Part shown: piece after piece, positions 6,216 to 12,606 of the stretch | How the letters are laid out: every line of letters starts with the position of its first letter | How positions within the stretch are numbered: position 1 is the first letter of the stretch | Source: an uncultured Bacilli bacterium | Lineage (GTDB): Bacteria; Bacillota_I; Bacilli_A; RF39; UBA660 | Reading direction: 5' to 3' | DNA length: 14,193 nt | Assembly: GCA_944371545.1 (NCBI GenBank) | Contig: CALVXT010000013.1 | Coordinates: 1-14,193 of the forward strand | Made by a program: the position numbers and the translations under genes | Notes under the pieces: generated by a model | Seen by the model: the letters and a program-made list of their open reading frames with translations, nothing else | Told to the model about the DNA's origin: nothing | Database searches by the model: none

Positions 6216-9162
6216 CCTTTTGATCTCCTTCTAATTTTACACTAACAACTTTAGAAACACCTTGTTCTTGCATTGTAATTCCATATAAAGTATCTGCATA
6301 CTCCATTGTTCTTTTTTTATGAGTAATTAAAATAAATTCACTTTTTTCTTTTTGACTAACTAAATACTTTCCAAAAGTATCAACATTTGCTTCATCTAAC
6401 GCCGCCTCTACTTCATCTAAGATACAAAATGGTACTGGATAAACATTTAAAATAGCAAACAATAACGAAATCGCTGTAAGTGTCTTCTCTCCTCCAGATA
6501 ACAATTGAATATTATTAAGTTTCTTTCCAGGAGGCTCAGCAACAATATCAATTCCAGTTTCCAAAATATTATCTGGATCAGTAAGAACAAGTTTTCCTGT
6601 TCCACCTTTAAACATTTTGTGGAACACTAGTGAAAATTCTTTTTGAATTTTATCAAAAGCCTCTTTTAATCTTTCAACCATAATTTCATCCATTTCCGCA
6701 ATAATTTTCAATAAATCTTCGCATGCGGTAGTTAAATCAGTTTTCTGATTATTTAAAAACTCATAACGGGTATTTACTCGTTCAAATTCTTCTATACTTC
6801 CCAAATTTACCGTTCCTAAATCTCGCATTTCCTTTCTTAATGAATTCACTTTCATTCTAGCTAATTCAGGATCTATTTCAAGAAAATACTCCATTCTCGC
6901 CTTTTCATAAGTCAAATGATAATTTTCACTTAAAACACTTAATAAATAATCCATTTTGGTATCCATCTTGCCAAGAGTAACACTTTCATTTTTTAAAGCT
7001 TGTTCTACTTGATATAAACTACTTGAAAATTTCTTATTTTCTAATTCAATACCTGCAATTTGAGAAGAAATTTCACTTTTTTCTGTTTTCAATTCATGAA
7101 TTCTTTTAGAAACAATTTCCTTATCAACTTCCACTTCTGTAATCGTTTTCATAATTCCAAGCAAACTTTCTTCCAAACTTCCACTTTTAATCGAAGAAGC
7201 GCCGGAAATTTGCTTTGATACTTCTTCTAATTTTTTTTCTACTTCTGTCAATCTTCTTTCTTTATTAAGAATATTTTCATTCAACATCTGTTCTTTTAAC
7301 AAATTTTTTCTTTGGATTTCTTCATTTACTTCTTGTTCATTTCTATACTCAACTTCTTTTTCTTCATATTTTTGTAATGCACTTTTAGTATTTTCAAGGT
7401 CCTTTTTCTTTTTTTCTACGTCTATTTTCATTTGCAAAATACTTGTGCTTTTCTTTAAAGAGCCACCAGTCAAAGACCCACCAGCATGACTAAGTTCACC
7501 ATCTAAAGTAACAATGCGGTATTTATAATTTAAAAGATGTCCAATTCTCTCCAATGAAGCCATATCTTTTACTACTAACACATTTCCTAACTGATTCTCT
7601 AAAATATTTTGATAGATAGCATCCGTTTTAACCAAATCACTAGCAACTCCCACAAACCCATTTTCTTTTTGAACCATTTCTAAAATCGTATTTGATAAAT
7701 ATCTAGAAGTGATTACATCTAACGGAAAAAAAGTGGCTCTTCCTAATTTATTTTCTTTCAAAAATATAATTGCTTCTTCTGCACACTTTGTAGACTCAAC
7801 AACCAAAAAATTCGCAGAAGAACCTAAAGCTACATCGATTGCTGTACTATATTGTTCATCAACTGTAATTAATTTTCCAATCGTATTATGAATGCCTTTT
7901 AACCTTGGATGATTTAAAATATTCTTTACTGCATAAGAAAGACCAGGATCATTTTCTATTGTATTTTCTAAAATAGCAATCTCATTTTGTAAAGAAAAAA
8001 CTTTTTTAGCTAGTTCTTCTTTCTCTTTTTGAAACTTATGATATTGAAATCCAAATAAACTTGTTTTTTCATCAACTGAAGAAATTTCTTTTTTAACACT
8101 CTTGCTTTCTTCTTTTAGACTATAAATTTCTTCTTTCATTAAAGAAACTTCTTTTTGTAACGAATTTTCCTCTTCCTTTAATCGTAATAAATTCTCATCA
8201 ACTTTTTCACTAGCTACTTCATATTTTTGACGTTCTATTAAAAGAGTTTTTTCACTTTGTAATTTAGCCAATCTTTCATTTAGGGAAATAAGTCTTTGAT
8301 TTGCATCTTCGATTTTATTTTCAATATCTAAAAGTTGAGCTTGAAATTTTTCGACTTCTGAAGACTTTTTTACATTTTTTGTCGACAAACTTTCCTTTTC
8401 TTTTTCTAACTCCTCTATCTTTTTTGTTACGTTTTGATATTCCTCATGAATTTTACTTAAATCATGAACTGTTAACGAAATTTCTAAATTTTTTAAATCA
8501 CTTTCATACTCTAAATATTTTTTAGCTATCTCACTTTGCTCTTTTAAAGGTAAAACACTTACTTCTAATTCTTTAATAACCAAATCAACTTTTTCTAAAT
8601 TATCTTTTGTCTTTTCTAATTTTCGTAAACTCTCATTTTTACGATTCTTATATTTTAAAACTTGAGCAGCACTTTCTAAGATAACTCGACGATCAACGGG
8701 TTTAGAATTTACAATTTCTTCAATATTTCCTTGACTAATAATATTATAGGCATCTGAGCCAATTCCACTATCAAGCAAAATATTGGTAATATCTTTAAGT
8801 CGCACTTTTACATTATTAATAAAATATTCGTTTTCACCAGTGTAATAAAGAATTCGTTTTATTTCTACTTCTTTTAAATCAGTATTTAAAAAATGACTTT
8901 CATTATCAAAAGTCAAAGCTACCTCACATCTTCTAAAAGGCGCTCTTGTTTCACTCCCCGCAAAAATAACATCGCTCATGGAAGAAGACCCACGGAGACT
9001 TTTAACCGATTGTTCACCTAATACCCATCGCACAGCATCAACAATATTACTTTTTCCTGATCCATTGGGCCCGACAATTGCCGTTATATTTGTTTTAAAT
9101 TCTATTTCCATTTTATCAGCAAAAGATTTAAATCCATATGCTCTAATACTTTTTAATTTCAT
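6205..9162 (-). CDS. smc: Chromosome partition protein SMC, short-armed form
   Basis: ATPase of the bacterial condensin, which with ScpA/ScpB folds and separates chromosomes. I start it at the ATG at 9162 (MKLKSIRAYGFKSFADK, the classic SMC opening), one base after the rnc stop, with GAGG just upstream; 985 residues. Numbered from there: Walker A GPNGSGKS (31-38), Q-loop SQGNIEEI (143-150), first coiled coil about 170-405, hinge about 407-568 with LGRATFFPLD and GGSLTGGS, second coiled coil about 570-820, ABC signature LLSGGEKTLTAISL (887-900) and Walker B FCILDEVEAALDE (912-924). Both heads and the hinge are complete, yet the usual length is near 1,180; about 90 residues are missing from each arm. 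The longer reading from 9192 would overlap rnc and adds nothing family-like. Confidence 0.95.
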   Translation of the reverse strand: MKLKSIRAYGFKSFADKMEIEFKTNITAIVGPNGSGKSNIVDAVRWVLGEQSVKSLRGSSSMSDVIFAGSETRAPFRRCEVALTFDNESHFLNTDLKEVEIKRILYYTGENEYFINNVKVRLKDITNILLDSGIGSDAYNIISQGNIEEIVNSKPVDRRVILESAAQVLKYKNRKNESLRKLEKTKDNLEKVDLVIKELEVSVLPLKEQSEIAKKYLEYESDLKNLEISLTVHDLSKIHEEYQNVTKKIEELEKEKESLSTKNVKKSSEVEKFQAQLLDIENKIEDANQRLISLNERLAKLQSEKTLLIERQKYEVASEKVDENLLRLKEEENSLQKEVSLMKEEIYSLKEESKSVKKEISSVDEKTSLFGFQYHKFQKEKEELAKKVFSLQNEIAILENTIENDPGLSYAVKNILNHPRLKGIHNTIGKLITVDEQYSTAIDVALGSSANFLVVESTKCAEEAIIFLKENKLGRATFFPLDVITSRYLSNTILEMVQKENGFVGVASDLVKTDAIYQNILENQLGNVLVVKDMASLERIGHLLNYKYRIVTLDGELSHAGGSLTGGSLKKSTSILQMKIDVEKKKKDLENTKSALQKYEEKEVEYRNEQEVNEEIQRKNLLKEQMLNENILNKERRLTEVEKKLEEVSKQISGASSIKSGSLEESLLGIMKTITEVEVDKEIVSKRIHELKTEKSEISSQIAGIELENKKFSSSLYQVEQALKNESVTLGKMDTKMDYLLSVLSENYHLTYEKARMEYFLEIDPELARMKVNSLRKEMRDLGTVNLGSIEEFERVNTRYEFLNNQKTDLTTACEDLLKIIAEMDEIMVERLKEAFDKIQKEFSLVFHKMFKGGTGKLVLTDPDNILETGIDIVAEPPGKKLNNIQLLSGGEKTLTAISLLFAILNVYPVPFCILDEVEAALDEANVDTFGKYLVSQKEKSEFILITHKKRTMEYADTLYGITMQEQGVSKVVSVKLEGDQKDEK

Positions 9163-9163
9163 A

Positions 9164-9820
9164 TTACCTCGCTCTTTTCTGATAAGCATCATATGCTGCT
9201 TTTTGTTCTGCTTCTTTTTTACTTTTTCCTATGCCTGTTCCATAAACAATGCCATCAATTACAACATTAACCATAAATGTTTTATCATGAGCTGGTCCTG
9301 TTTCACGAACTAATTCATAACTTAAACTTTTTCGATCCGTTTGAATCATTTCTTGTAAAAGAGATTTATAATCTCCTAAAAAGTGGGCACCTTCTTTAAT
9401 ATAAGGAAGAATAATTTGATCAGCGTATTCTTTAGCTTTTAAAAATCCACAATCCAAATAAATAGCTCCTAATACACTTTCAAAAACATCAGCAAGAATA
9501 GTATCATTTACCTTCCCTTCCTGACCATGACCAACTAAAATATATTTATCTAATCCGATATTTTTAGCATAAGTAGCTAAAGCATTCTCACAAACAAAAG
9601 AAGCTCTAGTCTTACTCATATCTCCCTCTTTTAAATTAGTATGCAAATAAAAATATTCGCTTGTTACAAGTTCTAAAACGGCATCGCCTAAAAATTCTAA
9701 ACGTTCATAATTATCAGTATGATGCTCATTAGAATAAGAACTATGCGTAAATGCAACTTGCATAAGTTCTGGATTTTTTAATTCAATTTTATATTTTTCA
9801 AAAAAATCTCTAAAGTCCAT
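9164..9820 (-). CDS. rnc: Ribonuclease III
   Basis: Cuts double-stranded RNA, maturing rRNA precursors and some mRNAs. At 218 residues it is near the usual 225-240. The catalytic domain carries the signature NYERLEFLGDAVLEL (37-51) with metal-binding Glu42 and Asp46, and the second acidic pair Asp111/Glu114 in ADVFES. The double-stranded-RNA-binding domain spans about 150-214 (DYKSLLQEMIQ, GPAHDKTF, GIGKSKKEAEQKAA). It is the first gene of the leftward operon, followed after one base by smc; rnc-smc is a widely conserved order in Bacillota. It has its own promoter with an approximately 18-base leader, so there is little room for the structured leader that RNase III uses to control its own mRNA in E. 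coli. Confidence 0.96.
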   Translation of the reverse strand: MDFRDFFEKYKIELKNPELMQVAFTHSSYSNEHHTDNYERLEFLGDAVLELVTSEYFYLHTNLKEGDMSKTRASFVCENALATYAKNIGLDKYILVGHGQEGKVNDTILADVFESVLGAIYLDCGFLKAKEYADQIILPYIKEGAHFLGDYKSLLQEMIQTDRKSLSYELVRETGPAHDKTFMVNVVIDGIVYGTGIGKSKKEAEQKAAYDAYQKRAR

Positions 9821-9844
9821 AATAACCCTACTTTCAACAATCTC

Positions 9845-9874
9845 ATTATACTACAAGCAAAAGTTATTTTACAA
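9845..9874 (-). promoter_or_regulatory. Promoter of the rnc-smc-mur operon
   Basis: On the minus strand, -35 TTGTAA (9869-9874), 18-bp spacer and consensus -10 TATAAT (9845-9850). The start would be near 9838, 18 bases before the rnc ATG. Its -35 overlaps that of the opposite promoter for yidD. No other clear promoter was noticed before the end of murE, so this probably drives six genes. Confidence 0.7.
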
Positions 9875-9896
9875 GTAAACTTTTTTGTAGTACAAT
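9868..9896 (+). promoter_or_regulatory. Promoter of yidD and the TroA-like lipoprotein
   Basis: -35 TTTACA (9868-9873), 17-bp spacer, -10 TACAAT (9891-9896); each box is one base from consensus. The start would be near 9903, only about 11 bases before the TTG start codon, with AAGGTGA (9903-9909) as ribosome binding site. Confidence 0.65.
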
Positions 9897-9913
9897 ACTC
9901 TTAAGGTGATTAT

Positions 9914-10135
9914 TTGAAAAAGATTCTTATTTTTTTTATACGAGTATATCAATGCACCCCTTTATCCTCTCATAGTTTTTGCAGATGCATTCCTACATGC
10001 AGTGAATATATGATTGAAGCAATCAACTACTATGGAGTGATAAAAGGCCTAAAATTAGGACTCTTAAGAATAAGTAAATGTCGCCCAGGGGGAATTTACG
10101 GGTATCAACCATTAAATAAGGAGTTGGAAAAATGA
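9914..10135 (+). CDS. yidD: Membrane protein insertion efficiency factor YidD
   Basis: A 73-residue membrane-associated protein that helps YidC/Sec insert membrane proteins. The family pattern is clear: amphipathic N-terminus, VYQCTPLS (11-18), the cysteine block CRCIPTCSEYMIEAI (23-37), G-x-x-K-G-L-K-L-G-L (41-50), RISKCRPGG (52-60) and the final YGYQPL. The start codon is TTG, chosen because AAGGTGAT sits 4 bases before it and the next ATG would cut through the conserved core. The stop overlaps the next start (ATGA), so it is coupled to the lipoprotein gene. The usual Ser-Pro after YQ is Thr-Pro here, a minor change. In many bacteria yidD sits by rnpA and yidC; that context is absent. Confidence 0.92.
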   Translation: MKKILIFFIRVYQCTPLSSHSFCRCIPTCSEYMIEAINYYGVIKGLKLGLLRISKCRPGGIYGYQPLNKELEK

Positions 10136-10995
10136 AAAAAATTGGAAAAATTTACTGTTTACTTTTAGGAGTGTTTTTAGTAAGTGGATGTAATAATTTA
10201 GAAAACGCTACCGTTTATACAACAACATATCCTATCGAATATCTTGCTAAAACATTATACGAAAGTCATTCAACGATTCAATCAATTTATCCGGATGGAA
10301 CTGATGTAACGACTTATGAACTTACTGACAGCCAAAAAGACACCTATAGTCAAGCCGAGATTTTTATCTATAATGGTACAACAAACGAAAAAGAAATTGC
10401 TAAAGATTTTTCAAACAGTAATCGCAAGCTAAAAGTAATTGATGCTGCATATTCTTTAAAATATAAATACGGTGTAGAAGAATTATGGCTAAATCCTAGC
10501 AATTATTTAATGCTTGCTTCTAATATTAAAGACAATTTAGAAGAACAAATTGGCACAAAATACATCAATGAAGAAATAGATGCTAAATACGACGAATTAA
10601 AAGAACGACTATCTATTATGGATGCTGATATAAGAAGCATTGCTAAAGAAGCAAGCGCCCGAAATCAAAATACTATCATTGCTTCATCAAACGTTTTCAA
10701 ATTTTTAGAAGATTATGGTTTTCAAGTTATCTCTCTAGAAGATTATGAAAATGGAAGTGCAAGTTTAACCACTTTAAAAAATAATTTCAATTCAGGAACT
10801 TATCAATACTTGCTAATCAAAAGTACTGAACCAACAAATGAACTAATTACAGAAATTACTACTCAAACTAATGCCAAAACAATTACTGTAAATATGATGA
10901 ATACTTTATCTGAAGAAAATCGCGAAAACAATGAAAATTATTTTACTATTATGGAAGACTTTATTAACAACTTAAAAACTGCAACAAATTATTAA
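10132..10995 (+). CDS. Lipoprotein of the TroA/ZnuA metal-binding fold lacking the metal ligands
   Basis: A 287-residue exported lipoprotein: signal peptide 1-19 with lipobox VSGC (17-20), so anchored outside the membrane at Cys20. The mature part follows zinc/manganese ABC-transporter binding proteins: VYTTTYPIEYLAKTL (28-42), SIYPDGTDVTTYELT (51-65), SQAEIFIYNG (73-82), ELWLNPSNYLMLA (117-129), a long middle helix, and ASSNVFKFLEDYGF (184-197). Each usual ligand is changed: Thr60 for the His of PHxYEP, Glu117 for the His of HxWLDP, Ser186 for the third His, and no Asp in VNMMNTL (253-259). The whole mature protein has one His (46) and no Cys besides the lipidated one. No transporter membrane or ATPase gene is nearby. 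Fold call is fairly sure; ligand and function are not. Confidence 0.8.
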   Translation: MKKIGKIYCLLLGVFLVSGCNNLENATVYTTTYPIEYLAKTLYESHSTIQSIYPDGTDVTTYELTDSQKDTYSQAEIFIYNGTTNEKEIAKDFSNSNRKLKVIDAAYSLKYKYGVEELWLNPSNYLMLASNIKDNLEEQIGTKYINEEIDAKYDELKERLSIMDADIRSIAKEASARNQNTIIASSNVFKFLEDYGFQVISLEDYENGSASLTTLKNNFNSGTYQYLLIKSTEPTNELITEITTQTNAKTITVNMMNTLSEENRENNENYFTIMEDFINNLKTATNY

Positions 10996-11015
10996 GACGA
11001 ACCACTCGTCTTTTT
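10994..11015 (+). terminator. Short terminator after the lipoprotein gene
   Basis: Stem AAGACGA (10994-11000) pairs with TCGTCTT (11006-11012) around ACCAC, followed by a short T run (to 11015). It overlaps the stop codon. The short stem and T run suggest partial read-through into nagZ. Confidence 0.7.
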
Positions 11016-11020
11016 ATGTA

Positions 11021-11050
11021 TTTTCAAACACTTTTTTGTTATACTATAAT
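11021..11050 (+). promoter_or_regulatory. Promoter of nagZ
   Basis: -10 TATAAT (11045-11050), with TTTTCA (11021-11026) as a possible -35 at 18-bp spacing. Transcription would begin near 11057, about 8 bases before the ATG. Confidence 0.5.
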
Positions 11051-11064
11051 AGAGATGAAAAAAT

Positions 11065-12234
11065 ATGAAAAAAACAATTATTTTAATGAGCCTTCTTTCT
11101 CTACTTCTACTCTTTTTCTTTCAAATAAATGATACCGAAAAATATACAAATCCATTAGATGAAAAAGTTCTGCAAGCCCTTTCTTCAATGACACTAGAAG
11201 AAAAAATCGGACAAATGCTTATTTTATACGAAACTCATTCCGAAGTTAACGAAGAAGTTAAAACCCTTTTTAATGAAATTAAACCCGGTGGAATTATTTT
11301 AAACAAAGAAAACATTACAACTTATACAAACACGAAACGTTACATAGAAGAAATTAAAACTTTAAGTAAATTCCCTTTAATTGTTTCAATAGATCAAGAA
11401 GGCGGAAGAGTCCAAAGATTACAATTACTAAAAGATATTACTCCAACAAACTTGCCCAGTATGTTTGAAATTGGAAAAACACAAGATGTTTCTCTCTCAT
11501 ATGAAGTCGGAAAAATTTTAGCTGAGCAAGTAAAAACTTTAGGGATTAATGTCGTATATGCTCCAGTATGTGATATTGTAACTAATAAAGAAAACACAGG
11601 AATAGGAACTAGAAGTTTTGGAAACTCTCCTACTCTTGTTTCTTCTATGTGCACAAACTTTGCTAAAGGGATTGAAGAAGAAAAAGTAATTGCAACCTAC
11701 AAACACTTTCCAGGTCATGGTGACACCACCACAGATTCCCATACATCACTACCTATTATCAAAAAAAATTTAGAAGAATTAGAAAATTTTGAACTTATAC
11801 CTTTTAAAGAAGCAATAAACGAAGATGCGAAAATCATAATGGTTGGACATATTGCCTTTCCAAATATAACAAATGATTTGACGCCAGCAAGTTTATCCAA
11901 AACAATTATTACTGATATTTTAAAAAAGAAGCTCAACTATAATGGTCTTGTCATCACAGATGCCTTAAATATGAAAGCTTTAACAGACAATTACACTGAT
12001 GATGAAATTTATACTATGGCTATTAATGCTGGAGTTGATCTTCTTTTGATGCCAAACAATCCCCATAAAGCAATTCAAATTATCAAAGAAACTATTAATG
12101 AAGAACGAATTAATGAATCCGTAACAAAGATTTTGAAATTCAAATTTACTTATTTAGAAAACATTGAAATCTTAGACAGCAGCCACTTAAATCAAAACTC
12201 TTATCAAGACATCTTAAATAAAATTGAACAATAA
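11065..12234 (+). CDS. nagZ: Membrane-anchored beta-N-acetylhexosaminidase, GH3 NagZ family
   Basis: GH3 enzyme that releases N-acetylglucosamine from peptidoglycan fragments. 389 residues. Residues about 4-20 form one hydrophobic helix (signal anchor, or a signal peptide without a lipobox), so the enzyme should act outside the membrane. The catalytic barrel follows: SIDQEGGRVQRL (108-119), GTRSFG (181-186), KHFPGHGDTTTDSH (213-226) with the Asp224-His226 acid/base dyad typical of NagZ, and LVITDALNMKAL (295-306) with nucleophile Asp299. No second domain is present. It sits behind its own promoter, 69 bases after the lipoprotein stop, with no good ribosome binding site. Wall turnover is the likely role, in line with the mur genes across the promoter region. 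Exact substrate is inferred from family. Confidence 0.9.
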   Translation: MKKTIILMSLLSLLLLFFFQINDTEKYTNPLDEKVLQALSSMTLEEKIGQMLILYETHSEVNEEVKTLFNEIKPGGIILNKENITTYTNTKRYIEEIKTLSKFPLIVSIDQEGGRVQRLQLLKDITPTNLPSMFEIGKTQDVSLSYEVGKILAEQVKTLGINVVYAPVCDIVTNKENTGIGTRSFGNSPTLVSSMCTNFAKGIEEEKVIATYKHFPGHGDTTTDSHTSLPIIKKNLEELENFELIPFKEAINEDAKIIMVGHIAFPNITNDLTPASLSKTIITDILKKKLNYNGLVITDALNMKALTDNYTDDEIYTMAINAGVDLLLMPNNPHKAIQIIKETINEERINESVTKILKFKFTYLENIEILDSSHLNQNSYQDILNKIEQ

Positions 12235-12259
12235 AAAAAGTAACCTTTTAAAGCTACTT
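12233..12259 (-). terminator. Terminator of tRNA-Lys
   Basis: On the minus strand, AAGTAGCT pairs with GGTTACTT (two G-U pairs) around a loop of TTAAAA, followed by a run of seven T. It lies just past the nagZ stop; on the plus strand there is no T run, so termination of nagZ there would be weak. Confidence 0.65.
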
Positions 12260-12272
12260 ATTAAATTCATAA

Positions 12273-12348
12273 TGGTGTCCCCACAGAGGCTCGAACTCTG
12301 GACCCACTGATTAAGAGTCAGTTGCTCTACCAACTGAGCTATGGAGAC
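12273..12348 (-). tRNA. tRNA-Lys (anticodon CTT)
   Basis: A 76-base cloverleaf with CCA encoded in the DNA. Acceptor stem GTCTCCA/TGGGGAC (one U-G pair), D-arm AGCTCAGTTGGTAGAGC, anticodon stem ACTGA/TCAGT with loop CTCTTAA giving anticodon CTT (reads AAG), and T-loop TTCGAGC. It has its own extended -10 promoter and terminator. An AAG-reading tRNA beside a usual TTT one is common; no TTT tRNA-Lys is in this window. Confidence 0.97.
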
Positions 12349-12369
12349 AAATCATCACTGACATGAATA

Positions 12370-12378
12370 ATTATACCA
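12370..12378 (-). promoter_or_regulatory. Extended -10 promoter of tRNA-Lys
   Basis: TGG followed by TATAAT on the minus strand. The start would be near 12363, about 15 bases before the mature tRNA. The -35 position is poor. Confidence 0.55.
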
Positions 12379-12398
12379 TACTTTCAAAAAAATGGAAG

Positions 12399-12418
12399 AA
12401 AAAAAAGAAAATTTCTTT
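12399..12418 (-). terminator. Weak hairpin plus T run, possible terminator of the pepC transcript
   Basis: On the minus strand AAAGAA pairs with TTCTTT around a 3-base loop, followed by an unbroken T run. The stem has a single G-C pair, so it is weak, but it lies at the right place between pepC and the tRNA-Lys promoter. Confidence 0.35.
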
Positions 12419-12456
12419 AAATCATGTCAGTTTTTTATAACTAATATACAAAATAG

Positions 12457-12593
12457 TTACTTTAAAGACATAATGGCTTTTGGACCATCAAATGCAAAAT
12501 CTCTTTTAGTAACGTCTGCACACAACCATTTATTTTCTAATAATCCTTTTAAAGCAACAGAAATGTTACGACATCATTTAATTCATCGCTCAT
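12457..12593 (-). pseudogene. Possible broken mini-gene (about 45 codons) after pepC
   Basis: An ATG at 12593, 13 bases past the pepC stop, opens MSDELNDVV and then hits a stop at 12549. The neighbouring frame, open from 12573 to a TAA at 12457, reads NISVALKGLLENKWLCAD then VTKRDFAFDGPKAIMSLK. Restoring one A in GTAAC (about 12566-12569) would join the two into one 45-residue protein. The amino-acid mix (Trp, Gly-Pro, Asp/Lys balance) looks coding, and the opposite strand reads as a His/Phe-rich shadow. There is no ribosome binding site. I do not recognise the family. It could be a decayed gene, a sequencing indel, or chance. Confidence 0.3.
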
Positions 12594-12606
12594 TTTTTTG
12601 CACTTT

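Larger units (their letters stand above)
9845..9896. repeat. Long imperfect inverted repeat spanning the rnc/yidD divergent promoters
   Basis: The left arm 9845-9865 and right arm 9878-9896 pair at 18 of 19 positions, with one A-C mismatch and a two-base bulge (GC, 9857-9858); the centre is 12 bases (9866-9877). The two -10 boxes are the outer ends of the arms, and both -35 boxes lie in the centre. It lies upstream of both predicted start points, so it would act as DNA (operator or cruciform), not as RNA structure. Confidence 0.7.
12357..12431. repeat. 10-bp inverted repeat bracketing the tRNA-Lys promoter
   Basis: ACTGACATGA (12357-12366) and its exact reverse complement TCATGTCAGT (12422-12431) are 55 bases apart. 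Between them lie the tRNA-Lys -10 box and a weak terminator hairpin. It may be chance or a remnant of a small rearrangement. Confidence 0.4.

Noticed and set aside
9163..9192. Upstream ATG that would add MMLIRKERGN to SMC
   Set aside because: It lies inside rnc in another frame. The ATG at 9162 gives the conserved SMC opening and sits one base after the rnc stop.
8978..9313. 111-codon plus-strand frame over the smc/rnc junction
   Set aside because: It is antisense to Walker A of SMC and the end of RNase III; both minus-strand genes are certain.
11394..11936. Three minus-strand open frames inside nagZ
   Set aside because: They are antisense shadows of a clear GH3 enzyme, with no ribosome binding sites and no family features.
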